64,000 bases of DNA from an uncultured Collinsella sp. (GCA_902464565.1 CABQJV010000005.1:1-64000); one strand, 5' to 3'. Shown: positions 6,111 through 16,012, counted from the first letter of the stretch. A program made the numbers and translations. The notes: generated by a model not told the origin, from the sequence alone.

Positions 6111-8879
6111 ATGCTGATGCTCAAAACCGTCACGGTACTCGAAGCCATCTCCAAGCGCCGCCGCACGGCGCGCCCTGCCGCTCATACCGGCCTGTCCAAG
6201 AACACCATATTCGCCGCCACCCATAGTGCCGAGGACGCCCTCGTACTGCTTGACGCCACGGCAAACGGCCTCACCGTCGAGCAGGCAACTGAGCGCCTGA
6301 ACGCCGTCGGCCCCAACACCATCGAGGCAACGACCAAAACGCTCGCCCGCCGCATCGCCGACGCGTTCATCGATCCCTTCGCCGGCATCCTCGCCGCGCT
6401 CGCACTGGTCTCGCTCTACATCGACGTGCTCGCCGTGCCCGAACCGCAGCGCGACCCCTCCACGGTCATCGTCATCGGCACCATGCTGCTGGTATCGGGC
6501 GGCATGAAGTTTATCCAGGAAGCCCGCAGCGGCAATGCGGCCGAGGCCCTCAAGGACCTGGTCTCCAACACTTGCACCGCCCTGCGCGACGGCGAGCGCA
6601 TCGAGATCCCCTTCGACGAGCTCGTCCCCGGCGATGTAATCCGTCTCTCTGCCGGCGATATGGTGCCGGCAGATGCCCGCATCATCACCGCGCGCGACCT
6701 GTTTGTGATCGAGTCCGCACTCACCGGCGAGAGCGAGGCCGTCGAGAAGACCACCGCCGTCACCGTCGTCGAGGGCGCCGACGGCTCCGCACTGCCACTC
6801 TCTGCCTGCAAGAACATCGTCTTTACCGGCACCTCCGTGCAAAACGGCGCCGCCATGGCGCTTGTCGTTGCCACCGGCTCGGACACCTACCTGGGCGGCA
6901 TCGCCAAGATGCTCAACGGGCGCGGCGAAAAGAGCGCGTTTGACCGCGGCGTCTCGAGCGTCTCCATGCTGCTGGTGCGCCTGATGCTCGTTATGGCGCC
7001 GGCCGTCTTTGCCATCAACGCCGCCACCAAGGGCAACGTCATCGACGCGCTGCTGTTCGCCACGAGCGTGGCCGTGGGCATCACGCCGCAGATGCTTCCC
7101 GTCATCGTGACCACGAGCCTGTCGCAGGGCGCCAAGGACCTCGCCCGTCGCCAGGTTATCGTCAAGGAGCTGCCGGCGATTCAAAACCTCGGAGCGATGG
7201 ACGTCCTGTGCTGCGACAAGACCGGCACCCTCACCGAAGACCGCATCGTGCTCGAGCGCTATCTCAGCACCGACGGCAACGAAGACGCACGCGTGCTGCG
7301 CCATGCATTTTTGAATAGCTTCTTCCAAACCGGCCTCAAAAACCTTATCGACCTGGCCGTAATCGACCGTGCCGATGTGACGCCCTCGACCGTCGTGCCC
7401 GATTCTATGCTGGGCCAGAGTCTGCGCGACCGCTATACCAAGGTCGACGAGGTTCCCTTCGATTTCTCGCGCCGTCGCCTGAGCGTAGTTGTCGCCGACG
7501 CCCAAGGCAAAACCCAGATGGTTACCAAGGGCGCTGCCGAGGAAATGCTCGAGATCTGCTCCTTTGTCGAGATCGATGGCATCGCTCAGCCGCTCACCGA
7601 CGAGAAGCTCGCCCAGATTCGCAAGCAGATCGTCGGACTTAACGCTGAGGGCCTACGCGTAATTGCCGTGGCGCAGAAGACCAATCCGCGCTGCGTGGGC
7701 GAGTTTGGCATCGCCGACGAGTGCGACATGGTGCTGATGGGCTTTTTGGCCTTCCTCGATCCGCCCAAAGCAAGTGCCGCGGGCGCCGTCGCCGCCCTCG
7801 AGGCCAAGGGCGTGGCGGTCAAGGTCCTAACCGGCGACAACGACCGCGTCGCCGCCACCGTCTGCGAGCAGATTGGTATCGATGCGAGCAACGTCTTGCT
7901 CGGCTCCGAGATCGATGCGCTCGATGACGCCGAACTTGCCGAGCGCGCCGAGAAAACCCACCTCTTCGCCAAGCTCTCGCCGCTGCAGAAGGCGCGCCTG
8001 GTACGTGTCATGCGCGAGATGCTCGGCCACACCGTGGGCTTTATGGGCGACGGCATCAACGACGCCGCCGCCATGCGTGCGAGCGATTGCGGCATCTCGG
8101 TCGATTCGGCCGTCGATATTGCCAAGGAATCCGCCGATATCATCTTGCTTCAGAAGGACCTGGGCGTGCTCGAGCGCGGCATCATCGAAGGCCGCCGCAC
8201 TTACGGCAACCTGCTCAAGTACCTCAAGACCACGGTGAGCTCCAACTTTGGCAATGTGCTGTCCGTGACCGTCGCGAGCCTGTTCTTGCCGTTTTTGCCC
8301 ATGAGCGCCCTGCAGCTGGTACTGCTGTCGCTGGTCTACGAGATCGTGTGCATCGCACTGCCGTGGGACACCGTCGATGACGCCTGGACTGCCCGCCCGC
8401 GTGTCTGGGACGCCGCGTCCATCAAGGGCTTTATGCTCGAGCTGGGCCCCGTGAGCTCGCTGTTTGACATCGTGACCTTCGCTGCGCTCTTCTTTGTCGT
8501 GTGCCCCGCCGCCGTGGACGCAAGCTGGTCCGAGCTTGCCGCCGCGGGCGACGTCGCGGGTATGGCGACCTTTGCTGCGCTCTTCCAGAGCGGCTGGTTT
8601 GTCGAGTCCATGTGGTCGCAGACACTCGTGGTCCACATGTTGCGCTCCCCGCATCTGCCGAGCCCGCGCGACCACGCCGCGCCCGCATTGTGCGTTCTTA
8701 CCGTGCTGGGCCTGGCGCTCGTCACCTGGCTGCCGGCAAGCCCCATCGCCGATGCGCTCGGCCTCATGCCGCTGCCCACGAGCTTTTTTGGGCTGCTCAT
8801 TGGCATCGTTACCGCCTATATCGCGCTCACCCAGCTGGCAAAGCGCCGCTACATTGCCCGCCACGGCGAGCTGCTGTAG
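6111..8879 (+). CDS. mgtA: magnesium-importing P-type ATPase
   Basis: This 922-residue membrane protein is a P-type (P3B, MgtA/MgtB) ATPase that brings Mg2+ into the cell under low-magnesium conditions. It has the A-domain TGES (residues 205-208), the phosphorylation site CDKTGTLTE with Asp369, the hinge GDGINDAAA starting at residue 646, and about ten membrane segments with the extra carboxy-terminal helices of the family. Its length is close to E. coli MgtA (898). The amino terminus has an Arg-rich cytosolic tail. ATG 6111 is preceded by ggagga; ATG 6117 is also possible. The gene is monocistronic with a long leader containing a possible leader peptide and a long-range RNA stem, which suggests control during elongation. 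Confidence 0.93.
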   Translation: MLMLKTVTVLEAISKRRRTARPAAHTGLSKNTIFAATHSAEDALVLLDATANGLTVEQATERLNAVGPNTIEATTKTLARRIADAFIDPFAGILAALALVSLYIDVLAVPEPQRDPSTVIVIGTMLLVSGGMKFIQEARSGNAAEALKDLVSNTCTALRDGERIEIPFDELVPGDVIRLSAGDMVPADARIITARDLFVIESALTGESEAVEKTTAVTVVEGADGSALPLSACKNIVFTGTSVQNGAAMALVVATGSDTYLGGIAKMLNGRGEKSAFDRGVSSVSMLLVRLMLVMAPAVFAINAATKGNVIDALLFATSVAVGITPQMLPVIVTTSLSQGAKDLARRQVIVKELPAIQNLGAMDVLCCDKTGTLTEDRIVLERYLSTDGNEDARVLRHAFLNSFFQTGLKNLIDLAVIDRADVTPSTVVPDSMLGQSLRDRYTKVDEVPFDFSRRRLSVVVADAQGKTQMVTKGAAEEMLEICSFVEIDGIAQPLTDEKLAQIRKQIVGLNAEGLRVIAVAQKTNPRCVGEFGIADECDMVLMGFLAFLDPPKASAAGAVAALEAKGVAVKVLTGDNDRVAATVCEQIGIDASNVLLGSEIDALDDAELAERAEKTHLFAKLSPLQKARLVRVMREMLGHTVGFMGDGINDAAAMRASDCGISVDSAVDIAKESADIILLQKDLGVLERGIIEGRRTYGNLLKYLKTTVSSNFGNVLSVTVASLFLPFLPMSALQLVLLSLVYEIVCIALPWDTVDDAWTARPRVWDAASIKGFMLELGPVSSLFDIVTFAALFFVVCPAAVDASWSELAAAGDVAGMATFAALFQSGWFVESMWSQTLVVHMLRSPHLPSPRDHAAPALCVLTVLGLALVTWLPASPIADALGLMPLPTSFFGLLIGIVTAYIALTQLAKRRYIARHGELL

Positions 8880-8979
8880 CAAGTAGACGGAAAACACCCT
8901 GCCAGCTGCCGTTGCCACTACCACAGCTGCCAACGCCGCTGCCGTTGCCTCTGCCGCCGCCGCAGTCTATCCCCCCAGC

Positions 8980-9046
8980 AGTTGCGGTGAAATAGTTCCT
9001 GTTTAAAGCCCCGTGACTTTAATTTAGGGACTATTCCACCGCAACT
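8980..9046. repeat. TTGCGGTG hairpin repeat, copy 1
   Basis: Arms of 21 bases (8980-9000 and 9026-9046) match at 19 positions; they read agttgcggtg-aatagttcct and its complement. The same arms appear at 63861-63929 near the other end of the window. It lies between the convergent mgtA and LuxR-type genes and could help end both transcripts. Confidence 0.75.
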
Positions 9047-9060
9047 TATTGGGAGATTAG

Positions 9061-10605
9061 CTAGTCCTTGGGTGTCCAGGACCAGAAGAAGTTGATGAGG
9101 GCCACGCGCGAGGCGGTACCGGCCTTTTTGTTGATCGAGGAAATGTGGCGATAGAGCGTGGAGCGCGAAAGAAAGAGCGTTGTGGCGATGTCCTGAACGC
9201 TCTGGTCCGAAACGACCAAGACCTCAAGAATATCGCGCTCGCGCTCTGTAAGCTCAAAGGTGGCGACGAAGGCATCGAGGCGTTCATCGGACGTGAGCTC
9301 CGCTACCTCCACGGGCTCGGGGTCGGAGCATGTGGGCGCAAGATCCCCACCAAGATCATCGGTGGCAGGCGCCAGCTCGTCCCGTATCACGGCGTCATCG
9401 GCTCGTTGCCCCAACTGTCCCAGCAGCGTAATCGCAATGCCCACAAACATCACGAGCGCCGCGCCGACCGCAGTCAGCACGTTTTGACTCGAGATGATCG
9501 CCACTGCCGGCGCCGTCACGAACATCGAGCACACGTTGTTGACGACGCGACCCATGCACGGCCAAAAATATGACCAGCGCGCATAGAGCGAGACGGCGGC
9601 ATATTTTGTGGTAAAGAACACCACAAAGAAGCCTGAGCCCAGATAAAAGATGATCGTGGCAACAAGCTCGTTGCCGCCATTGCCGTCGACGATGAGCACA
9701 AAGAACGAAAGCGTGGACAACATGGCGGCGCATGTCATGCCGATATTCATATACGAACGGCCGTGCAGGTCAAATAGGACGCCAGCGGCCAACGAGCTCA
9801 CGACAAGCAGTAGGCGCGGCCAATCGCCCAAATCGACGGCTCCGACAGCATGCAAGGTCGTGAGGCCCGCGTTGAGAGCGGCGAATACGCCGGAAAGATA
9901 CACCGTCGCCACGGTCAGGCGAACTACGGCGCGGCGGAATGCCGCCTTTGCCTTGGGATCGTCTTGCCACTTGGCGCCATATTCCAAAGCATCTACCGAA
10001 AGTCCGGCAACGCTGGGTTCAAAGTTGGGATCGGACTCGTCGCGCAGTTTGGCGCGTCGGGCACCGTGGAGCAACGCCACCTGCACGATCGCACAAACGA
10101 CCAGAACAGCCTGCTGAGGAATACCGACAGGCATCACCATGTGGTTGAGGACCTGCACCAGAACGCCCATGGCGTAAGAAAGTGCGGCGGCGCGCGCCAA
10201 GCAAGGCGTTCGCGCAAAGCGCCGCGCAAAGTTTGCGTGGGCAGTCGATCCGCAGTAGCCCAGCGCACAGCACGCCACCAAACCGCCGGCAATTATTACC
10301 TCAACCTGAACCGCCATAATCAACAGCAGCAATGCCGCCACCAGCAAAACGCCCGTGACGTCACTCGTTGCGTCGATGGCATGGGGACGGTGATAATACA
10401 GAATGGGACGCACAAAAAAGCCAATCACGCTCGCGCCGAGGACAAGGCTCTCATAAATAACGACCTCGTTCGGAGACACGAACTCGGCCATGCGCACATT
10501 AAAGAGATACTCGCACGCCAAAAACGTGAAGAAGAACAGCGCCAGGCATATAATCTCCCGAATGCCCCGACGCAGATATGCAGTTGTGTCTCCCATGTCC
10601 CTCAT
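9061..10605 (-). CDS. membrane LuxR-type transcription regulator
   Basis: The 514-residue protein combines about twelve hydrophobic segments (residues 20-400, MFS-like arrangement) with a carboxy-terminal LuxR/GerE helix-turn-helix. The latter begins LTERERDILEVLVV and contains SRSTLYRHISSI, typical recognition-helix sequence. This architecture is common in Coriobacteriia such as Eggerthella and is thought to sense a ligand or membrane signal and bind DNA from the membrane. An acidic linker separates the two parts. ATG 10605 is chosen because gggggtt precedes it; a TTG at 10626 and an ATG at 10596 are alternatives. It has no operon partner; its targets are unknown. Confidence 0.85.
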   Translation of the reverse strand: MRDMGDTTAYLRRGIREIICLALFFFTFLACEYLFNVRMAEFVSPNEVVIYESLVLGASVIGFFVRPILYYHRPHAIDATSDVTGVLLVAALLLLIMAVQVEVIIAGGLVACCALGYCGSTAHANFARRFARTPCLARAAALSYAMGVLVQVLNHMVMPVGIPQQAVLVVCAIVQVALLHGARRAKLRDESDPNFEPSVAGLSVDALEYGAKWQDDPKAKAAFRRAVVRLTVATVYLSGVFAALNAGLTTLHAVGAVDLGDWPRLLLVVSSLAAGVLFDLHGRSYMNIGMTCAAMLSTLSFFVLIVDGNGGNELVATIIFYLGSGFFVVFFTTKYAAVSLYARWSYFWPCMGRVVNNVCSMFVTAPAVAIISSQNVLTAVGAALVMFVGIAITLLGQLGQRADDAVIRDELAPATDDLGGDLAPTCSDPEPVEVAELTSDERLDAFVATFELTERERDILEVLVVSDQSVQDIATTLFLSRSTLYRHISSINKKAGTASRVALINFFWSWTPKD

Positions 10606-10982
10606 GGTTAACCCCCAGCCGCTCAATTGTCTGGAAATCTATTTTAATAAAGAACCAGTCTCAATATCGAAGCCGAGCTCGAAATGCTGCAAATTTGACC
10701 CCAGCCGTTCACGTCACACCGCGGTTTTGAGCCTCATGGACCAGAAGGGACACGCGCGGCCTCTAGCTCGGCCAGGAGTGTCCCCAGCTGCCACTCATTT
10801 AAGTACGTCCCCAATGAGTGCCCAATGACTACCCGCAGCAAGGAGTGTCCCTATGTGTCGGATGAAAAATGGGCCATGTGTCCCAGTTGTGGAGACTCCT
10901 TGAGCCGTCTGGGTATCGCGAAGGATCGCGCACTCCCCCATCATCAAAAGTGACACACGCTACCAGTTGATGGGAGGCAGCC
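10606..10982. other. intergenic region with GTCCC repeats
   Basis: No gene is seen in these 377 bases. They contain a complete short hairpin repeat at 10793-10819, with arms actcatt and aatgagt around gtcccc; this is the tagtcatt/aatgacta repeat with compensated arm changes. It is followed by a partial copy (cccaatgacta, 10821-10831), and aggagtgtccc occurs twice (10774 and 10841). The LuxR-type promoter must lie at the left end and the promoter of the zinc-ribbon operon at the right end. Confidence 0.6.
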
Positions 10983-11720
10983 ATGGGCTTCTTTGACAAG
11001 ATGTTCGAGAAGAAAGAGTGCGCGATTTGCGGTACCGAGCTGGGACTTCTAGGTAAGACAAAAATCAATGAAGGCTACCTGTGCAAAGAGTGCGCCGGCA
11101 AGCTCTCCCCCTACTTTCACGGCTATCGCTCCAGCACCGCGGACGACATCCGTGAGCAACTCGCCTACCGCGAGGCCAACGCCGAACGCCTGTCTTCGTT
11201 CAACCCCACGCGCACGCTTTCTGCCGGGCGCACCAATATTATGCTCGATGAGGACGCGGGCCTGCTGATCATCACTTCGCAGAGCCGCTGGCGCGACGCC
11301 AATCCCGACATCATCGAGTTCTCGCAGGTACTCGGCTGCGATATGGATATCGACGAGCATCGCACCGAGATCTATCGCGAGACCAAGGACGGCGAGCGCG
11401 AGAGCTACAACCCGCCGCGCTACGACCTGGATTACGACTTTAATCTGACCATCCACGTCAACACGCCGTACTTTACCGAGATCAACCTGCGCGTGAACGA
11501 CTCCACCATCGATCAGCGCGGCTCCATCGAATACCGCGAGGCCAAGCGCCAGGCAACCGAGGTCCGCGACGCGCTGGTGCAGCTGCGCCAGGAGACGCGC
11601 GACAGCGTCGTGGCCGCCAAGGCCCCCAAGACCGCGGTGACCTGCCCCTTCTGCGGTGCAACCACCATTCCCGATGCCAGTGGGCGCTGCGAATACTGCG
11701 GCGGCGCCATCGGCGCATAG
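10983..11720 (+). CDS. DUF4428 zinc-ribbon protein
   Basis: The 245-residue cytosolic protein starts with a DUF4428 zinc-binding motif (CAICG at residues 13-17, CKEC near 38) and ends with a second zinc ribbon, CPFCG...CEYCG. Between them lies a beta-rich domain of unknown role. ATG 10983 has gggagg six bases upstream. It is the first gene of a cluster with the zinc-ribbon membrane protein (24-base gap) and the SPFH protein (49-base gap). The shared zinc ribbons suggest the three products assemble together at the membrane. The precise function is not known. Confidence 0.82.
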   Translation: MGFFDKMFEKKECAICGTELGLLGKTKINEGYLCKECAGKLSPYFHGYRSSTADDIREQLAYREANAERLSSFNPTRTLSAGRTNIMLDEDAGLLIITSQSRWRDANPDIIEFSQVLGCDMDIDEHRTEIYRETKDGERESYNPPRYDLDYDFNLTIHVNTPYFTEINLRVNDSTIDQRGSIEYREAKRQATEVRDALVQLRQETRDSVVAAKAPKTAVTCPFCGATTIPDASGRCEYCGGAIGA

Positions 11721-11744
11721 CCTCCGGCAGCGAAAGGACCGATC

Positions 11745-13067
11745 ATGGCCTTCGAGAGCGTTAACTATCAGTGCCCTGCCTGCGGTGGCCCCTTACATTT
11801 TGCAAGCGCCGAGCAAAAGCTCGTCTGCGACTACTGTGACTCGCGCTTTGAAGTCGAAGAAGTCGAGGCCCTCTATCGCGAGCGCCAGGACAAGGCCGAC
11901 GCCAAAGCCGATGCGGCAGCCGCAACGCCAAAGCCCCTCGCCGACGACGCGGTGCAGGAGCTCGCCCAAAACGCCGGCTACATCTGCTCGTCGTGCGGCG
12001 CCGAGCTCGTGTCCGACGGCACCGTCGCCGTCACCACCTGCCCGTACTGCGGCAACTCCGCCGTGGCGCCCGGCCAGCTCTCTGGCGACTTCTCGCCCGA
12101 CCTGGTGATTCCGTTTAAGCTCGGGCGCGACGACGTCACGGCCGCACTCAAGGAACACTACAAGGGCAAGATCTTGCTGCCCAAGAGCTTTGTCACCGGC
12201 AACCACATCGACGAGGTCCAAGGTGTCTACGTGCCGTTTTGGCTCTACGGCGCCCGCGTTGACGGCGAAGTGTACTTTGACGCGACCAACGAGACCGTGA
12301 CCGAGGAATCCGACCGCACCGTCACGACCACCGACCACTACGATGCCTATCGCAAGGGCAATATCTCGTTTAAGCGCGTGCCCGTCGACGGATCGTCCAA
12401 GATGCCCGACGGCCACATGGATGCCATCGAGCCGTTTGACTACGACGCGCTGCGTCCGTTCTCGGTCGCATATATGCCCGGCTACATCGCCAACCGTTAC
12501 GACGAGGACTGCGAGACCTGCAAGGCGCGCGCCGAGCGTCGTATGGAAGAAAGTACGATCTCGGCCCTGCGCGAGACCGTCGTCGACGAGTATGACGACG
12601 CCACGGTCGAAAGCAAGCAGCTCGACTACACCTGGGAAGACAGCGACTACGCCCTGTTCCCCGTCTGGATGCTCTCCACCTCGTGGAACGGCAAGAGCTA
12701 CCTGTTTGCCATGAACGGCCAGACCGGCCGCTTGGTCGGCGAGCTCCCCTGCTCCAAGCCCAAGCTCGCCATCGCCTCGGTGCTGTTCTTCGTGATCGGA
12801 TTTATCCTCTCCCAGATTCTCTTTATGGGGGAATACGCCTTCGATCCGGATTACCTCACCTTTGATATCGAGGGTATCCTCATCAACATCATCGCGCCGC
12901 TGATCATCGTGATTATCGGAGACGTGCTACTGGTAGGCCAGCTCAAGACGGCCAACGAAGCAACCCATGCCGATGAGTATTGTGGCGAGCTCGACCTGAC
13001 CGAGAAGCACGACACCTTCAGCCACACCGAGACCACCGTTGTCATGAAAGACGACAAGGACGATTAG
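11745..13067 (+). CDS. TFIIB-type zinc-ribbon membrane protein (YdjG-like)
   Basis: The 440-residue protein has two zinc ribbons at the amino end (CPACGG near residue 10 with CDYCDS near 35; CSSCG with CPYCG near 84-102), a long soluble beta-rich central domain, and two membrane helices near residues 345-370 and 380-405 before an acidic tail. This resembles Bacillus subtilis YdjG, which works with YdjH and the SPFH protein YdjI in a membrane-associated complex linked to PspA. ATG 11745 follows gaaagga. Here too the next gene encodes an SPFH protein. No PspA gene is present in the cluster. Confidence 0.8.
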   Translation: MAFESVNYQCPACGGPLHFASAEQKLVCDYCDSRFEVEEVEALYRERQDKADAKADAAAATPKPLADDAVQELAQNAGYICSSCGAELVSDGTVAVTTCPYCGNSAVAPGQLSGDFSPDLVIPFKLGRDDVTAALKEHYKGKILLPKSFVTGNHIDEVQGVYVPFWLYGARVDGEVYFDATNETVTEESDRTVTTTDHYDAYRKGNISFKRVPVDGSSKMPDGHMDAIEPFDYDALRPFSVAYMPGYIANRYDEDCETCKARAERRMEESTISALRETVVDEYDDATVESKQLDYTWEDSDYALFPVWMLSTSWNGKSYLFAMNGQTGRLVGELPCSKPKLAIASVLFFVIGFILSQILFMGEYAFDPDYLTFDIEGILINIIAPLIIVIIGDVLLVGQLKTANEATHADEYCGELDLTEKHDTFSHTETTVVMKDDKDD

Positions 13068-13116
13068 TCATTCTGACCAATAACCACCCGGCCTTTGACG
13101 AGAAAGGAAGATCACC

Positions 13117-14358
13117 ATGGGACTCTTGAAAGCTGGATTGGGAGCTGCCGGCGGCGTCATGGCCGACCAGTGGAAGGAATTTATCTACTGCGAATCGATG
13201 CCTGCTGACGTCTTGGCCTGCAAGGGCAGCAAACGCACCGGTGGCCGCAGCTCCAACACGCGCGGCGAGGACAACGTCATCTCCAACGGCTCGGTCATCG
13301 CCGTCAACGATGGCCAGGGCATGCTCGTGGTGCAAAACGGCAAGATCATCGAAGTCGCGCTGGAGCCCGGTGAGTTCGTCTTCGATACCGGCAGCGAGCC
13401 GAGCGTCTTTAGCGGCAACCTGGGCAATTCCATCAAGGAGACCTTCGCCAATATCGGCAGCCGCTTTACCTTTGGCGGCGACACGGGCAAGGACCAGCGT
13501 GTCTACTTCATCAACACCAAGGAGATTATCGGCAATAAGTACGGCACCGCCTCGCCCGTGCCCTTCCGCGTGGTCGATAACAACATTGGTCTGGACGTCG
13601 ACATCTCCGTGCGCTGCAACGGCGAGTATTCGTACCGCATCACCAACCCGCTGCTGTTCTACACCAACGTATGCGGCAACGTGACCGATAGCTATACGCG
13701 CGACAAGATCGACAGCCAGCTTAAGTCCGAGCTGCTCACCGCCCTGCAGCCCGCCTTTGCCAAGATCTCGGAGATGGGCATCCGCTACAGTGCCATCCCC
13801 GGCCACACCACCGAGCTCGCCCGCGCGCTCAACGAGGTCCTCTCGGCCGACTGGCGCGACCTGCGTGGTGTCGAGATCGTGAGCTTTGGCGTTAACTCCA
13901 TCGCCGCCTCGCAAGAGGACGAGCAGATGATCAAGGACCTGCAGAAGGCCGCGGTCATGCGCGATCCCACCATGGCAGCAGCCAACATCGCCAGCGCCCA
14001 GAGCGACGCGATGCGCGCGGCGGCCGCTAACCCCAACGGCGCAATGGCCGGCTTTATGGGCATGGGCATGGCAGGTGGCATGGGCGGCATGAATGCCAGC
14101 CAGCTGTTCGCCGCCGGCCAGGCACAGCAGCAGGCCGCCCCGCAGCCGGCTCCGGCGCCCGCCCCCGCACCGGCCTCCGCCGCCGCACCCGCGGCCGGCA
14201 CGTGGACCTGCAGCTGCGGTGCCACCAACACCGGCAAGTTCTGCTCCGAGTGCGGCAGTCCCGCGCCCGCCCCCGCACCGGCCAAGTGGTTCTGCCCCAA
14301 CTGCGGTAGCGAAAACGGCGGCAAGTTCTGCAGCAACTGCGGAACGCCCAGGCCCTAG
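13117..14358 (+). CDS. SPFH-domain protein with zinc ribbons (YdjI-like)
   Basis: The 413-residue protein carries an SPFH (band 7-like) domain over about residues 30-290, including the segment RGVEIVSFGVNSI and a short helical stretch after it. A glycine/methionine-rich and then Ala/Pro-rich linker leads to two zinc ribbons at the end (CSCG...CSECG and CPNCG...CSNCG). It lacks the amino-terminal membrane hairpin of flotillins, so membrane recruitment probably needs its neighbour, as in the B. subtilis YdjGHI system. The ribosome site is gaaaggaag before ATG 13117. It could organise stress responses at damaged membranes; that role is inferred from the family. Confidence 0.85.
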   Translation: MGLLKAGLGAAGGVMADQWKEFIYCESMPADVLACKGSKRTGGRSSNTRGEDNVISNGSVIAVNDGQGMLVVQNGKIIEVALEPGEFVFDTGSEPSVFSGNLGNSIKETFANIGSRFTFGGDTGKDQRVYFINTKEIIGNKYGTASPVPFRVVDNNIGLDVDISVRCNGEYSYRITNPLLFYTNVCGNVTDSYTRDKIDSQLKSELLTALQPAFAKISEMGIRYSAIPGHTTELARALNEVLSADWRDLRGVEIVSFGVNSIAASQEDEQMIKDLQKAAVMRDPTMAAANIASAQSDAMRAAAANPNGAMAGFMGMGMAGGMGGMNASQLFAAGQAQQQAAPQPAPAPAPAPASAAAPAAGTWTCSCGATNTGKFCSECGSPAPAPAPAKWFCPNCGSENGGKFCSNCGTPRP

Positions 14359-14438
14359 CGCCCCTAACTGGTAATGAGCGGGGGATCCGCCACCCCCGCA
14401 TTTGCTTCTATGGGTTTCGTTCGATGAAGGAGGACACC

Positions 14439-15281
14439 ATGAAGACAACGTTCAAAAAGTCCGTACTCGCATTTCTGACATGCGTCCTGGCGCTCGCCTT
14501 TGCCCTGACGGGCTGCAGCGGCGGCGGCAAAGACCCCAAGGCCAACTTCGTCGGCAGCTGGCAGTACTCGGGTGGAACCTTGGACGGCGAAGAGCTCACC
14601 GATGAGTACATGGATATGCTCAAGGAGTGGGGCCTCAACTGTATCCTGATCCTCGACGAAGACGGCACGGGCGTCCTCGACATGTTCCTTGAGGTCGCCG
14701 ACCTGAAATGGGAGGCCAAGGACGCCACCACCGTAACGATTACCGCCGAAGATGAATCGCACGACCTGAAGCTCAAGGACGACAAGCTCGTCCTCGAGGT
14801 GGAAGGCGACAAGCTTATCTTTACGAAGTCCGACAAGGATCTGTCCGGTACGGTGAAGAAGGATCGCGAGAACGCCGAGAAGGAAGAGGAAATCGATGAG
14901 GCCGTCGAAGACGACGATGTCCAGAGTGTCGAAATCTCCCCCGCCGTCACCGTCGCCGATGACGATCTGTGCACCATCACCATCACCGAGAAGTTCAAGG
15001 ACGACTGGGGCGACATCGGCTTTGTCGTCAACATCACCAACAAGAGCGACAAGGACCTGACCTTCTACGCTCCTTCCGGCAAGACCAACGTCAACGGCAC
15101 CATGAAGGAACCCTGGTTCTCGGCTCACCTGATGCCCGGTACCAACGCCACCGAAGAGTTCACCTTCTCGAACGGCACACTCGATAGCCTTGACGACCTC
15201 GTCAACACGACCATCGGCATCGATGCCTACCTGACCGATTCCTACGAGGACGTCGCCTCCTACAGCGCAACCATCGCGTAA
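14439..15281 (+). CDS. hypothetical lipoprotein
   Basis: The 280-residue product has a signal peptide with lipobox LTGC (Cys at residue 24), so it should be a surface lipoprotein. Residues 35-125 resemble a lipocalin-like beta-barrel domain often seen in Actinobacteria lipoproteins (FVGSWQYSGG at its start); residues 160-280 form a second beta-sandwich-like domain. They are joined by an acidic, Lys-rich linker. ATG 14439 is chosen over ATG 14424 because aaggagga lies directly before it and overlaps the earlier codon. It is the last gene of the zinc-ribbon/SPFH cluster and is followed by a strong terminator. Role unknown. Confidence 0.82.
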   Translation: MKTTFKKSVLAFLTCVLALAFALTGCSGGGKDPKANFVGSWQYSGGTLDGEELTDEYMDMLKEWGLNCILILDEDGTGVLDMFLEVADLKWEAKDATTVTITAEDESHDLKLKDDKLVLEVEGDKLIFTKSDKDLSGTVKKDRENAEKEEEIDEAVEDDDVQSVEISPAVTVADDDLCTITITEKFKDDWGDIGFVVNITNKSDKDLTFYAPSGKTNVNGTMKEPWFSAHLMPGTNATEEFTFSNGTLDSLDDLVNTTIGIDAYLTDSYEDVASYSATIA

Positions 15282-15331
15282 CGGCAGACACCGATAGCCA
15301 CGGATTGGCGGACACATCCGCGCACATGCCA

Positions 15332-15366
15332 GGCGGGGCCGCAGGAGTTGATCCTGCGGCCCCGCC
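15332..15366. terminator. terminator of SPFH cluster
   Basis: A 14-bp perfect stem, ggcggggccgcagg with cctgcggccccgcc, has a seven-base loop. It stands between the plus-strand cluster and the converging response regulator gene and may serve both. The T-run is short (gcttt). Confidence 0.75.
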
Positions 15367-15391
15367 GCTTTATGCCGATGCGTAACGAGCG

Positions 15392-16012
15392 CTAGCGCTC
15401 CATGTTGGGAACGATGCTGCCCTCCGTTACTGCGTGCACGGCCAAGCGCATGATGTTGTCGTAGCCGGTCTTATTGAGAATCTCCGAGATGCGGCGTTTG
15501 ATGGTGCCCTCACTCATAAACAGCTCGGCCGCGATCTCGCGGCGGCTTTTACCCTCGCAGGCAAGGCGCAAGATCGACAGCTCGACATCGTCGAGGGCCG
15601 CCGTGCCCGAGAAGATGCTCTCGGGCGGCTTGGGAAACGTGTAGTAACCCGCCAGCGTGGAGCGCATCACGGCGAATAGCTCGTCGATACCGACGTTCTT
15701 GTACACAAAGCTGTCGACGCCCGCCTCGCGCGCCTGGTCCACAAAGGTGATTTCGGGCATACCCGTCATGATAATGACGCGGCACTCGGGCAGTTGTTCT
15801 TTAATGCGCGCCGCCGCCACGATGCCGTTGGAATCATGCTCGGTGCATACGTCCATCAGTATCATGTCCGGGCGCTCCTTGAGCGCGACACCCAAGGCCT
15901 CGGAAGCATCGGCAATGGCGGAAACAACGGTCATATCGGGCTGGTCGCCGACGGAGCGCGCGAGGCTCTCGCGCAAGATAGCCTGGTCTTCGACGATTAA
16001 CACGCGAATCAT
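15392..16012 (-). CDS. NarL-type response regulator
   Basis: The 206-residue protein has a receiver domain with the acidic pair VEDQ (residues 7-10), the phospho-acceptor Asp54 in ILMDVC, the conserved Lys in FVYKNVG, and a carboxy-terminal LuxR-type helix-turn-helix (SRREIAAELFMSEGTIKRRI). It should bind promoters after phosphorylation by the kinase encoded just upstream. Its ATG (16010-16012) overlaps the kinase stop codon by four bases, so translation is coupled. It is the last gene of a three-gene signalling operon. Confidence 0.92.
   Translation of the reverse strand: MIRVLIVEDQAILRESLARSVGDQPDMTVVSAIADASEALGVALKERPDMILMDVCTEHDSNGIVAAARIKEQLPECRVIIMTGMPEITFVDQAREAGVDSFVYKNVGIDELFAVMRSTLAGYYTFPKPPESIFSGTAALDDVELSILRLACEGKSRREIAAELFMSEGTIKRRISEILNKTGYDNIMRLAVHAVTEGSIVPNMER

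Noticed and set aside
6084..7505. Long minus-strand reading frame opposite mgtA
   Set aside because: It is the antisense shadow of a well-supported ATPase gene, Gly/Asp/His-rich as expected from antisense of GC-rich codons, and has no ribosome site.
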